64,000 bases of DNA from Selaginella tamariscina (lineage: Eukaryota > Streptophyta > Lycopodiopsida > Selaginellales > Selaginellaceae). How positions within the stretch are numbered: the stretch's first letter is position 1; each line of letters starts with the position of its first letter. The position numbers and the translations under genes were made by a program. The stretch is taken from assembly GCA_003024785.1 (NCBI GenBank), contig PUQB01000792.1:33160-97159 (forward strand), written 5' to 3'. Positions 1-12,159 of this stretch are shown here, piece by piece. The notes beneath the pieces were generated by a model, which ran no database searches, was not told the DNA's origin, and saw only the letters and a list, made by a program, of their open reading frames with translations.

Positions 1-167
1 ACTGATGTGTATGTGCATTATAATATTCTACTATTGTATTCTCTCTGTGGTGGTGTGAATGAATACTGATCATGCTTGGCATACTTTAAGTACGAATCTA
101 TGAGACAAATATATTAACAAGTTTAGTACAATACTTATGGTGTGTTTGTGTGTAACTTTGCTTTTAG

Positions 168-2497
168 ATAAACCAAGGCCGATTACGGCTGTGGATAAAA
201 AGAAGGAGAACGCACCTGCTGATGCAACTCCTGCCATTGCTGCTCAGACGTTCACGTTTCGGGAATTAGCAGCAGCTACAAAGAATTTCAAAGCTGAGTG
301 TCTTCTTGGTGAAGGTGGTTTTGGACGTGTGTACAAAGGACGCTTGGAAAGTGGACAGGTGTGGACATATATACTTATACATATATGTCTGCATACATGC
401 ATGTATGTACGTTATGTACGTTATGTATGTGTGTATGTATATGCACAGGTTGTAGCGGTAAAGCAGCTGGATAGAAATGGTATGCAAGGAAACAGGGAGT
501 TTTTGGTGGAGGTGTTGATGCTCAGCTTGCTACATCATTCCAATTTAGTTAATTTAATTGGATATTGCGCCGATGGCGATCAAAGACTATTAGTGTACGA
601 GTATATGCCTCTTGGGTGCTTGGAGGACCATTTGCACGGTACGTGTGTGTTGTCTGTGTGTTAGCGTGTACACATAAATGTAGAGAACGATTGTTTCTAG
701 AAGCAATATCATTCTTTCTCTCATTGAATATATAAAAGAGTTCAGGAAGTAGAGACAAAGTTGTTATTAACATGTACATATCTCTGTATGATATACATTT
801 GTGCATATACACATGCATTTTTATATTTTAATATTATATATATTCAGATGTTCCTCCGGAGAAAGCACCGTTGGATTGGAACACGCGTATGAAGATTGCG
901 GCAGGAGCCGCAATGGGACTGGAATATTTACACGACAAAGCAAATCCGCCAGTTATATACAGGGATTTCAAGTCCTCGAATATTCTCCTGGACGTCGGAT
1001 TCCATCCCAAGCTGTCCGACTTCGGACTGGCCAAGCTCGGGCCGGTGGGGGACAAGACCCACGTGTCGACACGTGTCATGGGGACATACGGATATTGTGC
1101 GCCGGAATATGCGATGACCGGACAACTAACTTTGAAGTCGGATGTGTACAGTTTTGGAGTTGTATTACTAGAGCTTATTACCGGTAGGAAAGCGATTGAT
1201 AACACCAGGCCTGCTGGCGAACACAACCTCGTAGCATGGGTAAGTACATATATACATAAACATACATTTACACACATATACACACACATGCATATGTACA
1301 GACGTTTAGAGTACGTGCTTTATGTACAAGTCCAGAGGCTGCATTTTCCACATATCTCAAGATAGATTTAGCATTATTAATATGCGCACTAAAACTCACG
1401 TACGTATACATATCTCTGACACAAATCCAGAGATGCATGTACCAACACCTGAGCATATATTTCTCGTATTAATGACATATATATACATACACGCACTTAC
1501 ATATACGCACGTACGTATATTTCACAGTGTATTTCTGAACAAATCCAGAGCTACTAAGTTCTCATGATTTTCCATGTATCTCACACGTGAGTAGTGTGTA
1601 TATATATCTCCCCGTGTATTTTATTAGCAACCTTTGCGTGTACATGTACTTTATTATACATACACGTACTAGGAACATGTATAAATAAAATAGGAAAGTA
1701 ATACTATGTTAAAGGGCATCAAAAAACTGTATAAGCAGAGAAACTAGCACACTAATGTGTGGGAGTATGTACTACTCACATTAAACACTATATAGAAGTC
1801 TTCTTAATTGAAGTATCAAAAAGGAATATTACCTGTCCTGACATATACAAATCTCACACATGCACACGCACACATACACACATGTACGCATTGACACTTG
1901 TGATTTGGCAGGCTAGGCCACTGTTCAAAGACAGGAGGAAGTTCCCTTCAATGGCAGACCCCTTACTTCAAGGCAGATACCCAATGAGAGGCCTCTACCA
2001 AGCCCTAGCTGTAGCTGCCATGTGTCTCCAGGAGCAAGCTGCCACCCGTCCCCTCATTGCTGACGTGGTCACTGCACTGAACTACCTGGCAAGCCAGACT
2101 TACGACCCCAACATGCATCCCCTGGCAGGGGGTCCTCAGGTACAAACCAAGGTAGTAACCGGAGACAAATGGGTAGTACCGCACCTGTAGAACCGGCTGC
2201 GCCCACCAGAGGAAATGTACCAGAGGGACATAAACCCAGCTTACAGGTGAATGGTACTGGAGATAAGTCTTCACCTGATTGTGTCAACCCATGGAACAAT
2301 AACCACGAGGATGACTGGGAGCGGTATGACAGGCACTCAATGAGTCCAGGGCATGCTAATAAGATATTTAAGGAGGGTTTAAGATACTTGATCATGACCG
2401 AGAACGAGCAGTGGCTGAGGCGAGAATATGGGGGGAGAACTACAGGGAGAAAAGGAAGGGAAATGTGCAGGGAGGGGATGGAGGTGGTAGTGGGTAA
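168..2497 (+). CDS. Receptor-like cytoplasmic kinase, PBS1-like (RLCK-VII), 3' part
   Basis: Ser/Thr kinase of the PBS1-like group, which relays signals from cell-surface immune and growth receptors at the plasma membrane. Exons read 168-358, 449-638, 848-1239 and 1912 onward, all with GT-AG borders; the N-terminus lies left of the window. Visible motifs in order: [11 protein letters not shown] nucleotide loop, VAVKQLD with the ATP-binding lysine, [14 protein letters not shown] catalytic loop (YRD in place of HRD, usual in this group), [10 protein letters not shown], the activation segment [19 protein letters not shown], and [21 protein letters not shown]. The kinase fold ends near [11 protein letters not shown]. 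After about 2138 the frame is lost: the direct frame stops at 2190, yet a different frame gives the clade's usual tail ([16 protein letters not shown]) up to a TAA at 2495-2497. A small unrecognised intron or two single-base losses would explain this. Family call is strong; the 3' end is uncertain. Confidence 0.88.
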
Positions 2498-3682
2498 AGT
2501 TTGGGATTCATGGGGTTTAAGGGGATGTTAAAGTTCTCTTTCTTTTCTGAGCTGTTGCAATAGCAGGCCAGGTAAGGTTATAGGTGTACAAAAACAAAAC
2601 ATTTGTAGATTTTTGAGTCTTAATTGTTATGGTTAATGTAATAATGAAGAAGATTTTATGAATATGTTTGTATTGAATTTTTCAATTTTATTAATTATCT
2701 TTATAATATTTTATAATTTTTTTTAATAATAATATATATTAAATATATCAAGAAGATTATTTATTTATGTTATTAAATTTTAATTATATTAATTTTTTAT
2801 GGTGGTTAGATTAAAATAAAAAATATAAATTATAAATAAACAAACTGATATGAATGGGTTTAATAAAGTAATTTATTAGAGTGTCCATCCACTTAATGTC
2901 CACATATCAACGCACTCAAAATTCCGGTTTATAAAATTCCCATTATTTCTTTTAATTAATAATTAATTTTGTTAAGCTCATTTATTTATAATCTATGTGT
3001 ATCTTTTGAAGTTAATATTCTGCTTATACTCTGTAGAGACACATACTCGTTTATGTATGTATATATATATATATATTGACATGTGTGTATTTAATTACTT
3101 TATTTATGTAACTCTAATGTTTTAGCATTGACTCGTTTATACATCATATATACACACACATGTAATCACAGTAAAGCTCTTGTATTGTGTGTTTGTGAGT
3201 AATTAATATCTATAAACAATCACCTTAATTATAAGTTTATCTCAAATGGAAGCTTTCAAATATATGTAGAGTATGTATAATATAATGTATATCATATGTG
3301 CTATATACTGTATACATGTAAAAATACTGAATACATTTATGCTAATATATGTATAACTATAGTGTTGTCTCACAATATTTTTTGTATAATATAACAATAT
3401 ATGTGTGCATATCAATTTGTGTGTGTTTAATAGATAATAATTTAAACCACAAGCAAGTAGACACATGTAAATCCATGATACATACATGATGTTATTTTAA
3501 CAATCTACAAAATATTATTTTAATGAAATAACATATACTATATATTACACATTTTAATAAAAGTAATTTTCTAGAGTTTATGTTATGTGTATATACACAT
3601 AGTAGTTATACATAGTTATCTTATCACACGCACACGCACACGCACACACATCGTGCAATATAATGTAAGTGGAACTTACAAC
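2498..3682. other. Intergenic AT-rich spacer
   Basis: No coding signal. It holds the probable 3' untranslated region of the kinase gene, AT-rich low-complexity sequence, a short (TA)n tract near 3058-3076 and a (CA/CG)n tract near 3626-3650. Short ORFs on the minus strand here have no recognisable composition or motif. Confidence 0.6.
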
Positions 3683-3749
3683 TAAGGGTACGTACCCTTA
3701 CATATGCGGCTGCCTTAGGGTTTAAGGTTAGGGTTAGTAGAGCCCTAAA
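3683..3749 (+). promoter_or_regulatory. Telo-box cluster and perfect 18-bp palindrome before the Fcf2 gene
   Basis: Directly upstream of the Fcf2 start are TTAGGGTTT (3715-3723), TTAGGGTTA (3728-3736) and the reverse-oriented GCCCTAAAA (about 3741-3749). Telo-boxes of the AAACCCTAA type are well known in promoters of plant ribosome-biogenesis and translation genes, matching the product call downstream. At 3683-3700 lies TAAGGGTACGTACCCTTA, a perfect 18-bp palindrome that also contains half telo-box-like arms. The promoter role is inferred from position and motif; no TATA box was assigned. Confidence 0.65.
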
Positions 3750-3758
3750 AACAGGGGA

Positions 3759-3770
3759 ATGCGACTATGA
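3759..3770 (+). other. Possible three-codon upstream ORF overlapping the Fcf2 start
   Basis: ATG CGA CTA TGA reads as a minimal upstream ORF whose TGA overlaps the chosen Fcf2 ATG at 3767 (ATGA). If transcribed it could reduce or gate initiation at the main start. The transcript start is unknown, so this is only a sequence observation. Confidence 0.35.
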
Positions 3771-5374
3771 AGAACACAGGTACAGATGCGGCAGATTCAT
3801 CGGATCGTGTTGATGTGCGGCCAAGCGTGAGGCTGAGACACAAGATTATGGATTTGCACAAGAAGGTAGATAGATTGCTCAATGTCAGGGCAAAGAAGGA
3901 CGTGCCTGTTCAATTGATCGATGAGAAGAGTAAGGAAGTCGAAGAACAGCCGCCTGAAGAAGCAAATTGTAAGATTTCACATGTGGTATGCCCATATGCA
4001 CACATTGCAGTATAATAAGCATATATATTAGTGCGTACATACATACGCATATATACACAGATATACATACTACACATTAAGGGATTTATTCTGCTTACAA
4101 TCTTATTTGTTCTATATCAGCATTATGTTTTTCATATATATTATTCCAGAGAAATCACACACACACACACACACACACCCATTTAGACGCGTCTGAATAT
4201 GCATACCGGTGTAAATATTACACGCACATATGTAACAGTATATTTGATATATCAGAGTAGAGATTTGTGTGTTTATTGTGCTTATGCTAATACATGTCAA
4301 AAGTTTTTTATGTTTAAAGAGTTTTCCAGTATACAGTCTTATGTTACTCTTGTCACATGTACATTCGTATGTGTATAGACGCGAGTGTATGCTAGTTTAT
4401 ATGCTCTGTTATATAAATAAATAAATTGTAATGTATATATCTTTATATAGATAATGCACGTGTGTGTTGAGAGAGAGAGAGAGGAGAGGGAGAGAGTGAA
4501 TGACTGAGTGATTAAGTATATCATTATATATACACTAGACAATTCTTTATACTTTTATATTTTCCAGCAGTGACGGATGATGAAGACGATGACGAGAATG
4601 AGAGTGATGAGGATTCTGAAGACGAGGAAATGGCAGAATTGCTGGTAAACTCGTTACACATGCATCACGCAATCACATCGTAAGTTTTTTTTGTTTAATC
4701 TTTTTGGGTACGGATATCATGTATATTATGGATGTGATTTGTAAATGACATTGTTATTTTAACCAAGCAAATTAAGTAACACTTTATTCTTGTCTGTCGT
4801 CTTGACAGTAAGCTGGATAGCCAACAAGCTATTGAACCTCGTCAGGAACAACTAGAGTAAGTGGATGATCTTTTGTTTGTGCGTGTTTATACGTGTCTGT
4901 ACGTGCACTTACAAACACCTGTATACATAAGTATATATATTTATAGTGTTCTTTACTTTTTGTTAAAGTGGGGTTTTTTGCAGCAGTAAAAACGAACAGA
5001 GTGAACACAAGGACAAAGAAAAGTAAGCATATATATACTACAGCTGTAACACACACAAAGACACACACATACACACACACGAGAGTTATACGCGTAATTT
5101 TGTATATTGCATTGTTTAACAATGTATGTTTATCTTTTTAATAGTTTGGAAGTATCATGGTGCCCAAAAACAGGCCTTCCTGTTGACCCAATTTCTGACA
5201 CAAAAAAACTACAAACTATGCTTAAGGACCCTCAGAATGTTCTCGAGGATAAACTGTTTGTGCCTTCTAAAAGTGTTCGACAACTAAACAAGCTTGCGAA
5301 GAAGAATATTCCAGACACAGCTGGTCCCAAATGGTGCGTGCGTGTGTTTTTGTGTGTATGTCTATCCGATATGT

Positions 5375-5406
<32 letters not shown>

Positions 5407-6144
5407 ATACATGTGTAGACATGCACACATGGTTATTACTTAATATGTTTAATTTACAGGTATAATATGCCTGCGAAAACTTTGACACCGGAGCTAAGAC
5501 GGGAACTACAGTTGATTAAGGTAATCAAGCAAATTATTTTGCTAGTGTAGATTAAGAATTTAATATGCTTTTGCAGTTAAGAGGAGTTTTGGATCCCAAA
5601 CACCACTATAAGCGGGAGGAGTCCAAAGCTCTACCAAAGTATTTCCAGGTTTGTATACATATCTATAACACCACGCACACACTCACAAAAATACAGACGT
5701 GTACATTTATATATAAGAACCAGACTTCTTATATATAGAACATCAGACTTCCATGTGTATCTATGTGGTTATATATATGATTGATTTTATTTTATACAGA
5801 TTGGAACTGTTGTAGAAGGGCCAGGAGAATTCTATTCAAGCAGGCTAACGAGAAAACAACGAAAAACATCGATTGCTGACGAGTTGCTTGCTGACAGCAA
5901 CGTGCAAGCTTACAGGTAGCTTATATACACATGGTGTACATGTATTCTAATGCATATTATTAGTTTTGTAATAACGTATTAGAGAGAGAGAGAGAGAGAG
6001 TATAATAAAAATGTGTGTTGTGTGTTTTGCAGGAAACGGAAATATGTTGAGATTATGGAGAAGAGTCAAGCGGGAGGAAAGAAGTATTTGAAGCAAAGGG
6101 ACCATCGTAAGAAGCCATCTTGGGCCAAAAAGTTTAAAGGATAG
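3767..6144 (+). CDS. FCF2: Fcf2-type pre-rRNA processing protein
   Basis: Nucleolar factor of the Fcf2/DNTTIP2 family, needed in yeast for early cleavages of pre-18S rRNA in the small-subunit processome. Nine exons with GT-AG borders keep one open frame: 3767-3968, 4568-4679, 4809-4856, 4984-5022, 5145-5333, 5460-5520, 5577-5648, 5800-5915, 6033-6144. They total 951 nt, giving 316 residues. The N-terminal part is charged, with an acidic run encoded near 4575-4635. The Fcf2 domain occupies about residues 197-295: WYNMPAKTLTPELRRELQ, then LRGVLDPKHHYKR, LPKYFQIGTVVEGPGEFY and RKTSIADELLAD. The tail is basic (KYLKQRDHRKKPSWAKKFKG), typical for nucleolar proteins. Exons 2 and 4 start at CAGCAG (NAGNAG) acceptors. 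This is the cleanest gene in the window; no frame break was seen. Confidence 0.9.
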
Positions 6145-6176
6145 CTTTTATAGCCATTTATTCGTACCTACGCACA

Positions 6177-6321
6177 TGTGTGCGTGTGCGTGTGCGTGTG
6201 CGTGTGCGTGTGCGTGTGCGTGTGCGTGTGCGTGTGCGTGTGCGTGTGCGTGTGCGTGTGCGTGTGCGTGTGCGTGTGCGTGTGCGTGTGCGTGTGCGTG
6301 TGCGTGTGCGTGTGCGTGTGT
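6177..6321. repeat. Long perfect (GTGTGC)n hexanucleotide array
   Basis: About 23-24 uninterrupted copies of GTGTGC begin some 33 bp after the Fcf2 stop codon, so it probably lies in the 3' untranslated region. It is an alternating purine-pyrimidine tract, a sequence type able to adopt Z-DNA. It opens all frames, yielding the artificial Cys-Val, Arg-Thr and His-Ala dipeptide ORFs. Confidence 0.97.
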
Positions 6322-7602
6322 GAAGTCTATTACTGTTTTGATGGTGTAACAGAGATGATAAAAATTCAAAATTCAAATAGGTAACCTTATAGGTTTCGGT
6401 TTTAAATACTAATATCTTAAATAAAACATAGTTTACAAAGCGTGACTGTTTTTGACATAAAATAAGTAGTATTTAAACAAGAAAACTTCAATAGAGATTA
6501 TGTAGGATGATTATATATTAAAAAATAAATACATTATGTAGGATGATTATATATTAAAAAATAAATACACTCTATATTTAGAAAAGGTTTTTCACATAAA
6601 GAATTTATCTGGAAAACTCTCTATCGACTGTGGTTATTTAGAAGAAACTACATAAACAAATATGAAAATACAATTTATTTTAAATGTTTTTAAATCCTCT
6701 TTTGTTGACTGAATTTAGATTGTTGAGGTTAATGATTTTAGACTTTGAATTCTTATGTTAATATAAATAACGTATTTTAAAACTAGTATTGGTTATTTAA
6801 GTAACCTTGATAACTAATATGTTTGATAATATTTAAGTAAAATATTATTGACATTAGATACACAATTTCATATAAGTCATTTTAATGCATGAAAATATTG
6901 TATTCAAATTTATATATTCAAAATGTAGGTTAAGTATATAAAGCATAAAACTTATAAAATTATTTAAACATAATATATAATAATATACTGTACGTATATT
7001 TTAGTGTACATAATGAGTTGGCATAATGCGCCACATCGGAGTTGACATGGAGCCACATAGGATAAACCTTTCCATTGAGTTAATTTATAAAAAAAAAAAA
7101 AAAAAAAACATCGTATATAAATGACGTACATCATTTTATTTTTTAAATTTATTAACCCCTCTGTTTTAGGGTTGCATATTTTTAGGGCAAACAATCGGCT
7201 TCTACATTTTGGTAAGCTACACCTGGATTTTGATACAGCGCTATATATACTGTTTTTAGTTTATTTTTATATTTCCTATAATAGATCAATTTATACATTT
7301 TGAATAAATATTTATATGTATTTAAGAATATGGAGATTTTCTATATATGATATACGCACTTAAATGACTCTATCCTTAGCATATCTACATAAAATGGACC
7401 ACTATATATAGTTCCGACACACACACATGCATTGTGTAGTCAGCATTTTATTTTATACTACAGCTAAACTGCTATAAACCAGTTTCATTTTTACATATAT
7501 TTATATGTTTGTTTTATATATAAGATTCTATTTGAAAATCTGCTCTCTCTCTCCCTCACACACACACACACACACACACAGTATATACAGGAATAAGGTT
7601 GG
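6322..7602. other. Intergenic spacer with small repeats
   Basis: AT-rich spacer. It contains a 36-bp unit repeated twice in tandem (6499-6534 and 6535-6570), an A20 homopolymer at 7089-7108, a telo-box-like TTTTAGGGTT at 7164-7173 and a (CA)n tract at about 7557-7580 just before the next gene. No coding content seen. Confidence 0.6.
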
Positions 7603-9233
7603 ATGGCACCCAAGAAGGGTGGAAAGGGCAAGAAGAAAGACGAAGGGCCAGTGGAAGACGAGGTTACGATATTGAAGAGGAAGGTTACGGAAGAGAAGCA
7701 GAGATTGCACAGCTTATTGAGAAGCTTAAGTTGCTTGAGGAGGAATCCAACAGCTTGCGGGGACCATCTTGCAAATACGTTCTGAGTCTGTGGAGCGTGG
7801 AGAGAAGCTAAATGACATCATGTATACTTGACTGGGTACGTACATGTGTATGTGTGTGCGTGTGTATACTTTGTATGTATGACTGTAGCATAGTTGATCA
7901 ATATGGATGTACACACACACAGATAAGGCACCACTTACATGATAATATGATGTATAGGTATAAACTTTGTATTCTATATATATAGATGTTTTATAAATAA
8001 ATTCTATCGTTAAATATGTAACTACATAAACTCTCGTTATATGTGCATTACTGGAGTTTTATATTTCACACACATACACACATTATAAATATCGCTATCC
8101 AATTGACAAATGTGAGATTGAATATATGTATGGAGTGTGTATAAGTATTTCTCTATGGGTTCACGCACACACAGGATATACAACAGATCTTAATACGACT
8201 TAACACACACAGACACTCATACATACACATTCACACACGCACGCACACAGACAACACATTATTTGCACACAGTTGTGGATTTATAGTTAATATTACTATT
8301 ATATATGTACATGTGTATGAAACTATATAACACTAATGCAAGAGCTTATTTGATATAATTATTATATTTTTTCTTGTTATAGAGAAGTGAAGATAAAGGC
8401 AGAGAAAAACAGCGGTTTTAGAAAAAGAGTTAACAACACTACAAGCAGAGCAGACAGAGTCAGCAGAGGCATTAAAGAAGGAAATAGAAGACTTAAGACA
8501 TGGCTACACATTTGCAATTGAGGACCTTCGTCTACAACTAGACAATGCCCAAGTTCAACTCCGGGACTTAAACGAGTTTACCATCACTAAACAGGCCCTT
8601 GAACAAGAGACCAAACGGTGTGTGTGTGGTGGGTGTGTAAACGTCCTTACCATCATAGAAGTGTGTGCGTGTGTGCATGTGTTATAAACAAGTTGACCAT
8701 CGCACAACCATCACTAGCTCTCTCTCTCTATATATGTGTGTGTGTGTTGTCTAACCGTGGTTAAACAAGAGCAGCGTGTGCCTCTTTGTATATGTGTTTA
8801 TTAACATGTTTTATCAAACTTCAATTGCTTATTTTATGATCAATAGCTTAAAGACCACAATACACATCATTACACTATGTATATACACATCCACGAACCG
8901 TATACTGCAGTAATATATACATTTTTATACTACACATTAATTTCGTGCTTTATATATACTATAAATAATAACCATAATTTTTTTACAGTTTAAAGGAGCA
9001 GCTAGAACGTGAGAAAAAAGAACACCAGGAAGCAATAAGTGATGTGGAGAGAGCAACACTGCAAGAAAGAGAGAGGCTTAAGAAGGAGATGGCTGCTCGT
9101 ATAGAGGACACTCGGAAAGAGATGATTAAGCAGGCTCATGAGCAGCTTCACACGGTAAAACTATCAATTTAATCTTAATTCCTAGTTTAATTAATTAACT
9201 AATATATATATTACTGCTATCTATAGTATCAAA

Positions 9234-9320
<87 letters not shown>

Positions 9321-11132
9321 TGTAGAGTATAGAGTATATCTTTGTATAACAGAAAACGAAGAAAACGATAATAGAGAATGAACATTTCAAGGGAGCTTGT
9401 GATACATATAAAACAAACAGAAGACTACTACACAAAAACGAGAAGCTGGTTGAAGAAAATATAAAAATGCATAGGCATCTTCTTCTAGCAAAGGAGGTGA
9501 ATATTCGCACCTTTATTTTACCTGGGTGAATATTCCATATGCAGGTAATAAAAATTCTTTTGATATGTTTTATGTTTTTAGCATTTTTAAGTTTTAAATT
9601 TTATAATTATTTGTTTTAATATTAAATGTTATATTGTTTTTCCAGCTTGAAGATGACTTGAAGAGAAGAAATGGAACATATCAGAAGACAATGAGGATGC
9701 TTGTGTTTAAACTCCGTGGTGAGTTATGAATGTGTTATTAAATATTTAACTTATAAAAACTGAATTAAATTAAATTGCTAATTAATTATTTTGTATATTA
9801 TTACCAGAAAAAATATCTTGCTAACAAAAATGGAGCGAAAAATGGAGGAAAATGAGCTGCAGCAGCTTATTGGCTCTAATGAAGCATTAAAAGAAGATGT
9901 TCAAGGAGAAAAGAAGGTGTGTTTCTATACTATAACTATTATAGCTTGGAACACTCTGTGTGTGGTGTGTGTGTGTGTGTGTGTGTTATAGTTATACATT
10001 ACTTAATTATGATTATTTATATAAATTTTTTATAGCAACTTGAAAAACTTAGAGAAGTAATTGAAGCAAAATCAGCAGCAGCAGAGTGTACAGGACCTGC
10101 AGAAGAAGCTACGAAGTTTTATATGCTTGTATTGAAGACTTGGAAGTGGAGAGATTATTTAAAGCTCGAACTGATGGATGCACTGGGTACATAAACTCAT
10201 TTTCACAAAAACAATTATAAATATCTTATAAATATTATGAAATATGTAACTTAAATACCTAATTATTTAACATAATTATTTAAAAATATTAATTTTTTAA
10301 TTACAGAGCTGATGAAGAGGTCGAGGCTTCTCCAGATCTCCCTGCGTCAGTGGATAAACTCAGTCTTCTGCAAAGAAAGGGCTTTCTAAAGTTAGTTTTA
10401 TTTTTTAACTAAAATATAAGTTTATAAATTATATATAAATTAAATTTATATACAAGGTAAACTTGATACATTTTATAAGTATGTGTGTGTGTGTGTGTGT
10501 GTGGTGTGTGTGTGTGTGCAGGCATTTGATAAGAACCGCGATATCTCTTCGTGCTGTGAGTCGGAATTTCGAGAGTTTGGATCCAGATGATAAACAAGAA
10601 CTTGAGGATTCATTTAATCTGTGGACGGAAGCAGAAAAGAAAGATATCAGTAAGAATATATATATATATATATATATATGTATAATATGGTAAATAAATA
10701 AAATATAAAATTTAAAAAAGAATTAGTATATAAATAAACCACCACCATCAAAGTAATGTCAAATATTTTTAATTGTTTAATGTTTTAATTGTTTAATTTT
10801 TATTTACAGAAATAAAAGCACCTCTTATATCGGTCGAGGATATTCTCTCTTTACCCTTGGGCTCAATGCAACTGGAAGACATGACTCTGCCAAGCACATG
10901 GATAAAGCCAGCGTCTGCCGGTGTCCAAACTGACATTAAGGTAATTCTCTCTATTTATATAACACGCACCACACGTATATGTGTATAAACATAAATATAT
11001 AATAATAATAATAACAATAACAAAGGATTTTATTATTTAATAGACTTATTATAAAAACAGAATTTATAATATATAAGTAACTTTTTTTTTTTGTTATAGG
11101 ATGTATTACCTCCACGGAGCCAGCTCTTTTGA
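7603..11132 (+). CDS. CFAP157-like ciliary coiled-coil protein
   Basis: Likely a CFAP157-type protein (the related BBOF1 is the alternative), coiled coils of basal bodies and motile cilia; in a plant it would serve the swimming sperm. Exons by splice sites: 7603-7821, 8393-8617, 8989-9154, 9353-9496, 9646-9718, 9808-9916, 10036-10186, 10307-10390, 10522-10649, 10810-10940, 11100-11132; about 1463 nt or 487 residues, near the family's ~520. The start MAPKKGGKGKKK is a basic leader like that of animal CFAP157. The core is all heptad-like, with ERLKKEMAARIEDTRKEM, then KTKKTIIENEHFK, RRLLHKNEKLVEENIKMH and YQKTMRMLVFKL, an order that follows CFAP157. The C-terminus ends GVQTDIKDVLPPRSQLF. Frame breaks: two in exon 1, one in exon 2, one at an A6 run starting exon 6, at least one in exon 7. 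Splice sites are intact, so these may be sequencing errors or early decay. Confidence 0.65.
9236..9322. repeat. Compound (TA)n-(GA)n microsatellite in an intron
   Basis: About 45 bp of alternating TA followed by GA repeats, within the third intron of the CFAP157-like gene, about 30 bp before the exon-4 acceptor at 9351-9352. Confidence 0.95.
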
Positions 11133-12149
11133 AATCTCAAGTGGTTATATGTGTGGAGATTATAAATAATATGAATGTCCTAATTAAAAATAAAGACAGA
11201 ATTATCTACCCTCTCTCTCCCTCTCTCCCACACACACGCACACGCACACGCACATGGAGATGTGTATAATTAAGTTTACAACTCTGTTCCTTGTTATAAT
11301 AATAATGTCATGTGTTCATTCCGGATTAAAAACTGACGTTCTGTTCCTACTTGCTGTAATAATAATAAAAAAATTTATTTAATGTTTATTTTGTGTTCGT
11401 TCCGGATAATAAACTATTATTAAATAATTAAGTCCACCAACAGTGGGCATGTGTACTTGTGTACACATATATTTTTAAATTTAACATTATGAAAGAATTT
11501 AGTTTTTTTTTGAAAAAAAATAATTGAAAATACATTAAATATGTAAAATTTAATTATAATTTTGCATATAAATATATTAGTGTATTCATAATAATATGTC
11601 TAGGTATTTGTATCAACAATCGTAGTGGTTATTCTAAACTCAATCCATTTATTACGTGTGTATGTATGTATCAACAACCATCAACAACCACCCTAAATTT
11701 TATATAATAGTTAATTATTTCATCCAACGGTTATTTTAAACTCATAAAGTTAAGTGGGTTCATGTCCAATTATACATAAGTTCATCAGTTTAAGGAGGTT
11801 AAGGGTTAAGTTAAAAATGACAATTGAATTAATGAATAGCTTAAAAATAAATTTATCAAGTTAAAGATAATAGTTAGATTAAATGTCCAGAATAAATAAA
11901 AGGATACTAGTTTAAAGGTTCAACTTATGCATAAACTCATTAAATTAAGGATAATAATTAAATTAATTTAGGAATAAGCTCATTAGTTTAAGGATAGCAA
12001 TTAGATTAAGGTTATTAAATAGTTAAACTTAAGCATGGGTAACCTCCATAGTAAGGATAATAATTAGATTAAAAAATCATTAAATAGTTAAGCCATATAT
12101 AAAATCTTAAGGATAAACTTATTAAGTTAAGAATAATTACTTATCATTA
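11133..12149. repeat. AT-rich spacer with a degenerate minisatellite-like tract
   Basis: From about 11,760 to 12,140 the motif AAGGATAATAATTAGATTAA and close variants recur several times with irregular spacing, mixed with TTAAGTTAA. It looks like an old, drifted tandem repeat. The part nearer 11,133 is probably the 3' untranslated region of the CFAP157-like gene, including AATAAA-like sequence near 11,187. No coding signal. Confidence 0.5.
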
Positions 12150-12159
12150 CCATCGAGAT

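Noticed and set aside
834-1289. Minus-strand ORF of 151 residues opposite the kinase exon
   Set aside because: Shadow of the kinase catalytic exon; the plus strand carries the conserved motifs.
6148-6384. Three open frames of His-Ala, Arg-Thr and Cys-Val repeats
   Set aside because: They are produced by the (GTGTGC)n microsatellite, which has no stop in several frames. No gene context.
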